Positions 22,906 to 32,910 of a stretch of 64,000 nucleotides of DNA are shown one piece after another. Source of the stretch: Adenophora triphylla var. japonica (lineage: Eukaryota; Streptophyta; Magnoliopsida; Asterales; Campanulaceae); NCBI GenBank assembly GCA_022495995.1, contig JAFEMH010002325.1, positions 245,001-309,000 on the forward strand. Reading direction: 5' to 3'. How positions within the stretch are numbered: position 1 is the stretch's first letter; each line of letters starts with the position of its first letter. The translations under genes were made by a program, and so were the position numbers. Under the pieces are notes generated by a model. It was given only the letters and a program-made list of their open reading frames with translations. It was not told where the DNA came from and searched no databases.

Positions 22906-23195
22906 AAAAAAAAAAAAAAAAACAAAAAAAAAAAAAAAAAAAAACAAAAAAAAAACAAAAAAAAAAGAGTGCTAAAAGAGTAATACCCAACTAGGTTAGA
23001 AACCCGAAAAGGGCGGCCTAGGTAAAAAACGGGGTTGCACCAAAAAAAAAAAACAAAAAAAAAAAAACAAAAAAAAAGAGTGCTAAAGAGTAATACCCAA
23101 CTAGGTTAGAAACCCGAAAAGGGCGGCCTAGGTAAAAAACGGGGTTGCACCAAAAAAAAAACAACAAAAAAAAAAAAAACAAAAAAAAAAAGAGT
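22903..23195 (+). repeat. A-rich tandem duplication after pol, inner element
   Basis: Two ~111-bp units, starting at about 22966 and 23077, contain gagtaatacccaactaggtt and aaaaacggggttgcacc and are separated by long A-tracts. A third A-tract ends at 23190. The outer element has a single related unit as T-tracts at 31890-32040 on the plus strand. Confidence 0.85.
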
Positions 23196-23639
23196 TCACC
23201 GGGTTGAACTACGAAGACTGAGCTCCTCAAAATGAGGGGAACGTAGGCGGCGGAAACGGTTCGGTCTAAAGCACAAATAAAAGCCATACTTTGGCATCAA
23301 TACAATTGATCGAGACCATGAAAGCGTCTCGAAAAACTCTAAAGCAATTCAAATATTCATTACAAGTTAAAAGCTCTTTGATGAGTCTAAGCCCGATTCA
23401 TTCCTACAGCTGGCAACTGCTAAAGAAAACTAAGATACATAATCAAACTAATGTGTACGTCATGGCAAGAAAGGGATACTTGGAAACCTCGAGTCACTCC
23501 AAGCCACTCGTGCTTGGCCTCTCCCTTCTTCTTCCCCCTCAGAGTCTTTCTCTTACGAGCCCAGGAAAAATGTCGGTATTCCTCCTACCAAGCTACTGGT
23601 ATAGGAACGGGGTCTATCAAACCGGCCTCTGTCGGGGCC
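23196..23639 (+). other. Spacer between pol end and aORF2, no gene
   Basis: This short stretch follows the A-tracts and precedes (on the plus strand) the aORF2 stop. Frames here have no recognisable domain and no counterpart in the outer copy, where this segment is missing. Confidence 0.5.
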
Positions 23640-24982
23640 TTAGTAGCCACTAGCGTCATCCCTCATCTCCTGTAACCTAGGCGGTAACATAGGAGCCCTC
23701 CTCTCCTGTCTCTTGACGTAAGCCTCATAATCGATCACGGCGTCTCCGCTCTGTCATGAGGGTTGGCCCTCGCCTCGGCCCTCCTCCTCTCGAAGCTTGA
23801 TCGGGTCCTCCGCACCCATAATGGCCTCACGCCGCCTCAAAATAGCCACTGAGTCTCTCCCGGATGCCTCTCGTACCAATCCGGGTACCAAGTGGTCAAG
23901 AACACCGGTCTCGGACGCTTTGAGAATGACCCGAGGAGGAAAGGCATCATACCTCCATGCTCGGGAAAGAAATGGAAACAGAGGGATCATCCATGGAAGC
24001 AGGAGCCACCACCACGGTGGCTATATCATCAAAGCCCTCCAAAGGAACTGCTCCAAGCCAAGCGTCTCGGGACCCGGGCCGGAATGTAGAAAGCTGGGTG
24101 AGAAAGCCCGGAAGCATAACCACATGGGACCCGATCTGAAGCACTCTGCGAGTCTCCACCCAATGAGGCACCAACCATCGATATCTTCGGTCTGGCGACC
24201 CGCCATCCAACGCTCCCACGAGCCACGATCATCAAAATCTACATCGACACCTCTCTGGCAAAGTCGAGGCACGATCATATCGAGAGGTTTCCCGAAGAAC
24301 CCCAAACGCTCCATCGGCCACGGGGTCGAGAAGCAGGCTGCCCCGTGCATATACCGCCGTCCGGTAGCTAATGCGCGAGAGCATGAAAAGTCTCCCCAAG
24401 AATCAAAGGAACGACATCTACGCCGGGCGACGGTGAGCAGCTGACATCCGGCGAGGCCGATGGCGAGATCCCGAAGGAATAGACCATGAACGGGGTGCCA
24501 AACATACAAAGTGCAAAGGCATCCCAATAGGCATCATCCACCAAACCTAGGCCCCTAAATCTGTCGGGAAGACCGGAAATATCGAAATGATCGGGACCGC
24601 GGATCATACCTTGCGCTTCCTCAGGGAAAGATGAAGGAGGACGCACAATCTGTCGGCAAAGAAGCCCCTCAGGGCAAAGGGACCGCTATCTCTTCCACCT
24701 CAGGACCTCAAGCAAGGCCCGAAATTCTTCGGCAGTCGGAACAATCTCGTTGAAGGAAAGGCAAAAGACATGCCTTCTAGTATCCCAAAACGAAGAAGAA
24801 GCTCTTAAGAGGTCATAATCCGGAACCAATTCTTTGAGAGACCACAAGCATCGTACCTTGTACCTTTCTTCAAAGAATGATCTTCTCTCGTGCATGATCT
24901 CCCTACACCACTCCTTGAACTTTTCAAAGAACAACATTTGCCTTTCTTTGGACAATTTTGGAGAATTTTTGGCCATTTCCAT
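23640..24982 (-). pseudogene. aORF2: DUF7745-like protein, antisense, inner copy
   Basis: The minus-strand ATG at 24982 (MEMAKNSPKLSKERQ) leads through a charged N-terminus (CREIMHERRSFFEERYKVR) to SSFWDTRRHVFCLSFNEIVP and TAEEFRALL, the DUF7745-like signature shared with 12785-13153. Later parts, after frameshifts near 24690 and 24370, include GMIRGPDHFDISGLPDRFRG, DAYWDAFALCMFGTPFMVYS and a basic/acidic C-terminus ending DYEAYVKRQERR..MRDDASGY with a TAA at 23640-23642. The length of about 440 codons suggests a full-sized but decayed gene. It has its own promoter-like palindrome at 25105. Function unknown. Confidence 0.7.
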
Positions 24983-25075
24983 GGTTTTTCTCTCTTTCTC
25001 CCGAAAATGGTGTTTTGAATTTGGAGGTTGAAGAGGATATTTGAATTTGAAATAAAGCAAGACCAGTGCGAACCA

Positions 25076-25116
25076 AAATTAAAGGACAGTGTCGAGATGC
25101 GCCTATCCGCGCGGAT
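25076..25116 (-). promoter_or_regulatory. Putative promoter of aORF2 (inner copy)
   Basis: ATCCGCGCGGAT at 25105-25116 is followed on the minus strand, after 21 bp, by TTTAATTT at 25076-25083. The ATG is at 24982. This mirrors 12646-12690 in the outer copy, although the surrounding sequence has diverged. Confidence 0.65.
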
Positions 25117-25464
25117 GGGATTGCTTTCCCAAAAAAATGCACGCAGTCCAAAGTTGCTACACCAAAGAGGAATATTCCGTCCCGGTTGCTCGAAACTTGT
25201 GCAAAAACCCTCCCCAAACCAGTCCATATACCAAACACCCTTGCAAAAAAAAAAAAACCAAGGCTCATGCAACACTGCATTCATATTGCATTGCATTCAT
25301 AAAATAAAATCCTAAATTATTACATTCCAAAAAAAAAGAAAAAAAAGAGAGTGTGCATAAAAAAAAAAAAAACAAACAAACATAAATAAAATCCTAAATT
25401 ATTACATCCAAAAAAAAATGTGCATAATCTGTACAAATCTAAATCTCAAAAAAAAAAAAAAAAA
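25117..25464. other. Spacer between aORF2 promoter and aORF1 stop
   Basis: A-rich stretch with duplicated cataaataaaatcctaaattattac segments (about 25295-25330 and 25380-25410) and long A-tracts. It is collinear with 12363-12645 of the outer copy. No gene seen. Confidence 0.6.
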
Positions 25465-28337
25465 TCAATCGGAGTCTCCAGCGCCCGATGTCTCCCCCCG
25501 GCCCCTCTTGCGACTCGGGCCCGCCTCCTCAGGAGCCACGAAAATCTCGGGCTCGAGAATCGTCCTCGTCTCCCGGAGAGAGGCTCGTCGGGACCAACCG
25601 GCACGCTACGATAGGGCAAGCCGAGATCTGCGAAAAAATCGTACCCGAAGGTGAAGGCGTCGGACTCTGCACGTACGAAGACGACCCGCCATGCGCCAAA
25701 CGTGTCCACTGCCCGTGTGGATCCCGAGAATGACGTGATCCGAAGCGGCCACCGCGAGGATCAAGGAGAGGAGAGAAGGAGTCTACTGAAGAAGTCTACG
25801 AGCGAATAGGGAAGCCTCCCGTCGACGGGCGCCGGCCGTGGTCGCCTCGCTCTAGCACGAGGAGCCCCATGGCGACCATCCTCTGATGAATCTCTTGGCC
25901 CCGATCACTTGCTTCGTCGGCTTCTCGACGACCACCTCAGCGCACAAAAGCAAAAGCGTCAAAAAAAAAAGTGATGCTAAAGATGATGAAACAAAGGAAA
26001 GAAAAGAAGGGGAAAAGGTGAAACCATACCTTCATGCCGGACGAGGCCGGAAAGCTCGTGGAAGTCGCTCGGGTGAGGATCTGCACCCTCAATCGGACCC
26101 CATCCTGGATATAGGAAAAATCCGTCCGAGGGTACCGCGGGATCCCAAGCCCCTCCCTATCCAAAACACGAGGCATCCTCGGCCTCCTCAGACGAATGTC
26201 GCATACGGCTCAATCGCCACGAAGTCAGAAGTGCAGCACTGCTCGGTAATCATCCCAGTCACGGACCGATCGCTCGGAGTGCATCATATCGGCGGGAGGC
26301 TCCACCGGTGTCCTCAAGGCGAGTTCACGCCATGCTTTGGCGCGTCACCCTCTCTCCCGAGATAATATGCATCGCGAGTCGGACCCCTCAAAATCCTCAT
26401 TGCCTTTGTCCGGATCTCGGCGCCCTTCGAGGCTGCGCTACCTCAAAGCGATCCCGGGGGAAGAATATCATCCCCTCATCTGTCTCGGCCTCCCGTCGAA
26501 GGAAGGCAATCCGCGTACACGAGAGTCGTACGCCCCCTGGAGCTTATCTTCTCCCGGGCATGCTTGGACCAAGGCTGCATGGCCGGATACGCCCGGCGTA
26601 CTCCGCCATGCCGCCATACCGTGACGTGGAAAAACTCCAACGCCCATACTGCGAAAGGTAAAAATCCAATCAATCCGGTGCAAATAAAAGTGTGTGCTCA
26701 AAAGAAGAGAGGGAAAGCAAAAAGAGAGCTTATACCTCCGGGGCAAACTCGAAGCGGTACAAGGAGCTCACGGCCTTCATTGTACCTATCAAGAGCAAAA
26801 TAAAGCTCTGCCCGGCCGGCCTCTCCCCACGAGACATCTCCGGCCGTCTCCATGTCCTCCAAGGACCTCGGCAAGGCAAAGACCCGTCCCCTCGGCATGT
26901 CCAAAGGCGTGCTCGAGAAAGCAAACCACAAGAAGGCCACGGCAATCGATCGGCGCCTATCCTCTCCTCCCGGCCTCATAGCTCGCTATGGTCTCCACAA
27001 TCTTGCCGTAGACCACGGCATACTCCATCCCCATCCCCTTTTTGGGAATAGGGAAAATCCCGAAGAGCACAACGAGATCGGCATCGCTGTAGCCATCCCG
27101 CCACTCAATCTTTGCGTCCATTAAAGGACGGGCCCGTAATCGCGGCATAGTCGGAGGGCGTAACCGTAGCCTCGCCCCGGAAGAAGTGGAAGGTGTGGGT
27201 CGCGTCCCACAGTCTTTGCGCAGAGCAAACATCAAGCCCTTGCTCTTAGGGAACTTGACCGGTCCCCTCGAAGCACTCGACGAACTCCCGAGCCCCGTCT
27301 CGACAACAATCTGTCTCGGACTCGGCAAAGCTCCTCGGCCCGCATCAGGAAGCCGGTCCCACAAGTCAATCACGAGACTCCACCGATCCTCGAGTCTTCA
27401 TCTTGTTCATTGCTCAAGTCACAAAACGGTTTCCGCCACTGTAATAAAAAAAAAAAAAAAAAGAGAAAATGTCAAAAAGATTGCATTTGCATTTACATTA
27501 AAAAAAAAAAATTCGACAGCATAACAGCATACAATGAGCATAGCCCCATTTTTCTCGCATGAAAGAAAACAATTTTCAGCAAGTCCCAATGCATTCATCA
27601 AAAAAAAAAAAAAGATGCATTCCTACGGAAGTAAAAACTCCGTCCCATTTTCATAAAATAACATGCATCATCTCAAAAAAAAAAAAAAATGCATACATGC
27701 ATATCATCCATCTTACATGCAACGGGAGGAAAAATCCGTCCCACTTTTCAAAAAAAAATCCTAAACATACATACATCTCATATTGGCAAAATGCCCATTC
27801 TTTCCAAACAAAATGCATGCATTGCATCATCATATCAAAATTCAATTTCAAAAAAAAAAAAAACCATCATCATCATCAACATGCAATATTCAATTTCAAA
27901 AAAAAAAAAACAATCATAATTCTCGAATTTTCACATGTAATTTTCGAATTGAAAAAAAAAAAAATGTGGCAAAAATGCCAATTCTTTTTCCCAAGCAAAA
28001 TGCACATTTTGGGTTACTCATATACTCATTACAACATGCAAAGCATCAAAATCAAAATTCAAAGCCAAGAATATCAATCATTCGAATTTTCAAAAAAAAA
28101 AATTTCAAAAATCACCCAAAATTTTCAAACAAGAAATCAACAAAGGGATCAAAGGGTTTCAAAGTATACCGTTCGGAGATGCGGATCCGAAGCCCAATGT
28201 TGCCAAGCATCGGGGTAATGCTCCTCCTCAACCGATTGCGAAAGATTGTAATGCCTCCTCATTCGGACGAGCTCCAATCGCCTCTCCGCTACCGGGCCAC
28301 GTCCTTGGCCTTGAAAAGCGCCTTCCCCGTGTTCCAT
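25465..28337 (-). pseudogene. aORF1: PMD protein, antisense, inner copy
   Basis: The minus-strand ATG at 28337 begins MEHGEGAFQGQGRGPVAERR, and the gene ends GDSD with TGA at 25465-25467, the same last residues as the outer copy. Exon 1 ends at a GTATAC donor near 28172; the next acceptor reads TTATTACAG near 27438, intact where the outer copy is mutated. The PMD core is readable around 27000-27370 (RQIVVETGLGS, IEWRDGYSDADLVVLFG) and 26730-26980 (VAFLWFAFSSTPLD, DVSWGEAGRAELYFALDRY). The C-terminal FTFGYDFFADLGLPYR lies near 25640. Several one-base indels disrupt it. Conservation of ends, introns and promoter between the two copies suggests it was a genuine gene of the family. Confidence 0.8.
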
Positions 28338-28468
28338 TGCTCAAAAAATCGAAGAAATCGGAAGAATTTTGAAGCTTTTTGGCAAAAAATGGTGGATTTG
28401 CAGAAATTTCTCTCTCTCTCTCGTAATTTTCAAAACTGAATGGGGAAGAAGAAAAGGGCGTTGGCCCT

Positions 28469-28510
28469 AATTAATACCCACGACTTTCGGTCCCTATCCG
28501 CGCGGATAGG
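28469..28510 (-). promoter_or_regulatory. Putative promoter of aORF1 (inner copy)
   Basis: A perfect 18-bp palindrome, CCTATCCGCGCGGATAGG, at 28493-28510 is followed on the minus strand after about 19 bp by TATTAATT at 28469-28476. The gene's ATG is at 28337. Confidence 0.65.
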
Positions 28511-28619
28511 ATTGCAAGGGTCAAAATGACCCTTTTGCCCCTTAAAATTTCGGGACTGCAATTCGGTCCCGACTTGACGAGTTAACCAAAGTTAACCAAA
28601 GTCGGCCCCTTGTCAAGAA

Positions 28620-29410
28620 AATCATCCCCGGCGAGTCAAACGTAAGACCGAGTGCCCGAGAAAGATAACGAGATCCCGTATCTTTCATCAAAATTACCCC
28701 CGGCGATCAAACGTAAGGCCGAGTGCCTGAGAAAGATAACGAGATCCGTATCTTTCATCAAAATTACCCCGGCGATCAAACGTAAGACCGAGTGCCGAGA
28801 AAGATAACGAGATCCGTATCTTTCATCAAAATTACCCCCGGCGATCAAACGTAAGGCCGAGTGCCCCGAGAAAGATAACGAGATCCGTATCTTTCATCAA
28901 AATTACCCCCGGCGGTCGAAGCGTAAGGCCAGGAGTGCCACGAGAAAGATAACGAGATCCGTATCTTTCATCAAAATTACCCGGCGGTCAAACGTAAGGC
29001 CGAGTGCCCCGAGAAAGATAACGAGATCCGTATCTTTCATCAAAATTACCCCGGCGATCAAGCGTAAGGCCGAGTGCCCGAGAAAGATAACGAGATCCAG
29101 TATCTTTCATCAAAATTACCCCCGGCGGTCAAACGTAAGACCGAGTGCCCGAGAAAGATAACGAGATCCGTATCTTTCATCAAAATTACCCGGCGGTCGA
29201 AGCGTAAGACCGAGTGCCCGAGAAAGATAACGAGATCCGTATCTTTCATCAAAATTCTTCCCGGATCAAGCGTAAGACCGAGTGCCCGAGAAAGATAACG
29301 AGATCCGTATCTTTCATCAAAATCAGGCGGTCAACGTAAGACCGAGTGCCAGAAAGATAACGAGATCCGTATCTTTCATCAAAATTACCGGCGTCGACGT
29401 AAGACCGATT
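28620..29410 (+). repeat. ~70-bp tandem repeat array, eleven copies
   Basis: The block agatccgtatctttcatcaa recurs about every 65-74 bp at roughly 28671, 28742, 28811, 28884, 28957, 29022, 29094, 29168, 29237, 29305 and 29367. Each unit also carries cgtaagaccgagtgcc. There are no unique spacers. It corresponds to the 3-4 copy, ~77-bp array at 9005-9290 of the outer element (opposite orientation), so copy number has expanded here. Confidence 0.92.
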
Positions 29411-29499
29411 TCCCAGCAAATATCGATTTTCCCCAGCCAAGGCTAACGAAATCCCAGCCAAAGTTAACGGAATCCCAGCCAACGGAATCTCGAGTAGTA

Positions 29500-30157
29500 C
29501 TCGAACTACGAAAGGGCTTGATTCCCACTAGGGATACGTAGGTAGCCTATCATTAGGAATCCGACCCCTCGACCAAAACGGTCACCCTCTCCTTCGGCGG
29601 CGAGACGAAGTCCAGAAAGGCCATTTCAAATTAAGGTCAGGCGCCTAAAAGCCATCATCATCAAGGTTCGAGGCACCTAAAAGCCATCATCATCAAGGTT
29701 CGAGGCACCTAAAACGCCATCATCATCAAGGTTCGAGGCACCTAAACGCCATCTCGAGGTTCGAGGCACCTAAAACGCCATCTCAAGGTTTGAGGCACCT
29801 AAGACGCTATCACTAGGAAAGCGATAAATCGCAAAAATCCCGGCGGGCGGATACCGTCGAGACCAAAAATGGTCATTCCTATCCCAGCGGGCGGATAGCC
29901 ATCGAGACCAAAAATGGTCATCTCTTATCCCCAGCGAGTTTCTTTCCGATGCATTGTAGAACTCGCTCATCGGGTTCGAGGCACCTAAAACGCCATCATC
30001 TCCGGGGTCGGACCCGAACTACGGCAGCTTGATTCCCATTCGGGATACGTAGGTAGCCTATCGCTAGGTTCGGCCACCCGATCACTCGATCATCACCAAA
30101 TATGGAGCCTTACTCTTATCGACGACCCGCTTCCTTGAGCGCCGTCGTAGAGGCTCT
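29500..30157 (+). repeat. 3' non-coding region of the inner element
   Basis: Contains ggatacgtaggtagcct at about 29532 and 30042, and five or six copies of a ~30-32-bp unit with caaggttcgaggcacctaaa at 29636-29800. These match the plus-strand repeats at 8371-8850 in inverse orientation. Immediately before the LTR the sequence is gccgtcgtagaggctct, a weak polypurine tract. No gene. Confidence 0.8.
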
Positions 30158-31889
30158 TGTAAGTGCTCCAATTTGAGCTTGTTAGAATTTTCGTTAGAAA
30201 ATTAACGAAAGTTATAACATTTCCAACAATTCCTAACTATCCTAACATTTCTAACAAAGTGAGGGTAAAATGGGCATTGTTATTTAAGGTTAAACCTTAA
30301 AAAGAATCTCAAAAAGCAAAACAAAAGAAGAAAACCAAAAATGGCAATCTTTGGAAACATAAAAGCTGGTTAATTTGAATTTTGAAAAGAATTATTCTTC
30401 TTGTCCAAAGCTGAAGCTGCATTTAATGAACGGTGCACGCTGGATCCATCCGCGCGGATGAGTTTGCTATTTTCAGGAGGGCTATAAATTGAGCCCTCCG
30501 AGTCACAAAAATAAGGAGGAAGAACACATTTTGCACCGAACCTCTGGCGAAATATAGAGAGAAAACGGTGAGAATTCTTCAAGAATTGTCACCTTTTTCT
30601 CTCAATCTTTCCCAACTCATACTCATCCACTCACTCTCATATTAAAGCCCTAAACACTCATACACTCCAAGCCAAACACTCAAGAACACAAGGAAGATTG
30701 GTAAACCCTCCTCTTCCTAACCCTAAATCTCAACCATGCATGCATCTTCAAACTACAAAATGTAGTTCTTTCATCTTCTTTGCTCTAGATCTAAGAAGAT
30801 CACCATGGAAGACCATCTCCATGGATGATCTTCTACAAAGATCAACATTATTTTTAAGCTTTCTTACTTTCTTGCAAAGAAAACTCATTTTCAAAACCCT
30901 AAAAACCATTTTCAAGCATAAAATCTTGATTTCAAAGGATAAAATTCCCCTTCCCAAGCAAATGAAATGCTTAGTCCTAATGTACCCCAAGGATGGTTTG
31001 GTATAGTTGATTCACCACTAAAATGTCTAGTGATCACTAACCAAAACCTAGGGAAATGGGGACAAGCATGGATGCAAAACCCCCTTAAAATCATATTTTC
31101 TTTCTTGAGAAGTTGCTGTCCAGTAGCAATTTTCTCAGACCTCAGTCCATGGTCTTAATTTTTGGACACAGATGAACTTGGAATTTGGTGTGGACTACAA
31201 AATACTTTTGTAGCCAACATCCAGATCTTTCCCGACATATTTTTACCTTATTTTTGGGTGAGTAAAACTCCTCTTTTCAAATTTTCTTTCAGAGGCTAGT
31301 TCATCAGCTTCTGGGAATCCAGATCTCATATCTGAGGTTTCCAGAAGGTTTTGACCCCTCAAATCTTCTCCAAAATGGAAAATTCCTTCGCACAAACTTT
31401 ATTTAAGGTGTCTAGAACAACTTTCATTCTCTGAGTTTATCCAGATTATGAAGTTTTAAGACCCTTGAATCCCTTTTAAAATCAAAGGTCCACTGCCTTT
31501 TTCATTCTGGCAGAAATGGCTCTCAACTTCAAAAGGTCTTTTGAGTACCAAATCTCAATCCAAAAATCTTCCAAAAATCATGGGATCAGTTTAAAGTCTT
31601 AAAAAGATATCCCAATTTTTACTTTTCTGAGTTTCAACTTATTTTGGCCAAAACACACACACACACACACACACAAATGATTTTCAGCTTGGAAGACTCG
31701 TTTTACGAGGCGCGTCGGGTGCACACTAACGTCCTTCCCGACGCGTAACATGACCTCCGAACCTAAATCTCTGATCTCGGGCTTTTTTCAAAGTTTTGGC
31801 CCTCAAAATTAAAATGGCGTGGCGACTCCGTTTTCGTTGATTTTTTCAAACACAAAAATGGGAAAATTTTCGGATACACATTCATCACA
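30158..31889 (+). repeat. 3' LTR of the inner element
   Basis: A 1732-bp LTR with ATCCGCGCGGAT at 30448-30459 and TATAAAT at 30483-30489, as in the 5' LTR. Its last ~60 bp differs from the 5' LTR end although both end ATCACA. Confidence 0.92.
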
Positions 31890-32040
31890 CCCGGTTAAAA
31901 AAATTTTTGTTTTTTTTTTTTTTGTTTTTGTTTTTTTTTTTGGTGCAACCCTGTTTTTTACCTAGGCCGCCCTTTTCGTGTTTTCAACCTAGTTGGGTAT
32001 TACTCTTTTAGCACTCTTCTTTTTTTTGATATATATATTT
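31890..32040 (-). repeat. T-rich tract at the resumption of the outer element
   Basis: T-tracts broken by single G or A bases surround one unit containing ggtgcaaccctgttttttac and aacctagttgggtattact, the reverse complement of the unit duplicated at 22966-23160. The outer element resumes here, at a point equal to about 23205 of the inner element. Confidence 0.8.
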
Positions 32041-32850
32041 TTTTTGTTTTCTTTTTTTCTTTTTTTGACTCGAGTGTTTTACACGTAGTATCTGTGACTT
32101 GTCACCATTCTTGGGTGTACAAAAGGATTTCCGTCGAGGTGCGAGTTGCATGGCTCCTCCGGAGAAAATCTTCAGGACGACATATGGCCCGACCCAGACG
32201 GGCTCCCATTTGCCAAGCGGGTTGATACGGACTGGGGGCTTCTCTTTCAAAATGAGATCACCTTCCCTGATTTCCCAATGCTTTACTTTCTTATCGAAGG
32301 CTCTGGCCATTCTCCCTTGGTAAGCTCGGATGTGTTCCATGGCCTTCAATCGATGTTCATCTAGTAGAGCCAATTCATCATGGCGACTTTGGAGCCATTC
32401 GACCTCGTTGATCTGACTTTCCAACAGTACCCGGAGTGAGGGGATTTCTAGCTCGATTGGGAGTACGGCTTCCATTCCGTAGGTGAGAGCAAATGGTGTT
32501 TCCCCGGTTGCCGTTCTGACGGATGTTCTGTAGCCCCAGAGGGCCAGGTGTAGCTTCTCGGGCCAATCTCGACCTCGGACAGCCATTTTCCGAATGATGT
32601 TTTCCAAGGTCTTGTTTGCTGCCTCAACGGCTCCGTTAGTTTGGGGCCTGTAGGGAGATGACTTGTGACGGGTTATTACGAACTCGCTGCTAGCGGCTGT
32701 CGCATTCCCCTTCGAAGTGGGATCCATTATCTGAGATAATTTCGGCCGGCAACCCGTATCTGCATATGATGTTTTCTTTGATGAAGAGGGCTACTTTCCC
32801 TTGAGTTGAGGACCTTGTAGGATTTTGTAGGGCATCCTTTTCAGTTACTT
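32008..32850 (-). pseudogene. RT stub fused to integrase C-terminal part, outer element
   Basis: The best preserved pol piece: on the minus strand from 32727 it reads EFVITRHKSSPYRPQTNGAV, EAANKTLENIIRKM, LALWGYRTSVRTATGETPFA, YGMEAVLPIELEIPSLRV and a GKWEPVWVGPYVV-type C-terminus, ending in lysine repeats. Upstream, 32690-32914 gives VNLGTAEEPNET, then KDALQNPTRSSTQGKVALFI KENIICRYGLPAEIISDNGS. Thus RT, RNase H and the integrase N-terminus are absent with the same junction as the inner copy. The second catalytic Asp (SDNGSHF) and the Glu remain but the first Asp is gone, so no active integrase is possible. Confidence 0.9.
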
Positions 32851-32910
32851 CGAAGAAACTACCATTCTGCGTCTCATTAGGCTCTTCCGCAGTTCCCAGA
32901 TTCACACTTG

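Larger units (their letters stand above)
13154..31889 (+). mobile_element. Inner Tat/Ogre-like non-autonomous LTR retrotransposon, full length
   Basis: This is an 18.7-kb plus-strand element with 5' LTR 13154-14906, PBS 14908-14926, decayed gag and protease, an RT stub fused to an integrase C-terminus, two antisense genes, tandem repeats and 3' LTR 30158-31889. It belongs to the same family as its host element and is inserted in the host's aORF2. LTR termini are TGTAAGTGCTCC..CATCACA. The two LTRs agree at roughly 90-95% over the parts I compared by eye, closer than the two outer LTRs. The expected target duplication is absent: CCTGAT precedes the element and CCCGG follows it. Confidence 0.9.

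Noticed and set aside
22903..23290. Lysine- or phenylalanine-rich small proteins
   Set aside because: Products of A/T homopolymers; no conservation.
28620..29410. CRISPR-like array
   Set aside because: Units are contiguous tandem repeats with no unique spacers, in a plant retrotransposon with a homologous short array elsewhere.
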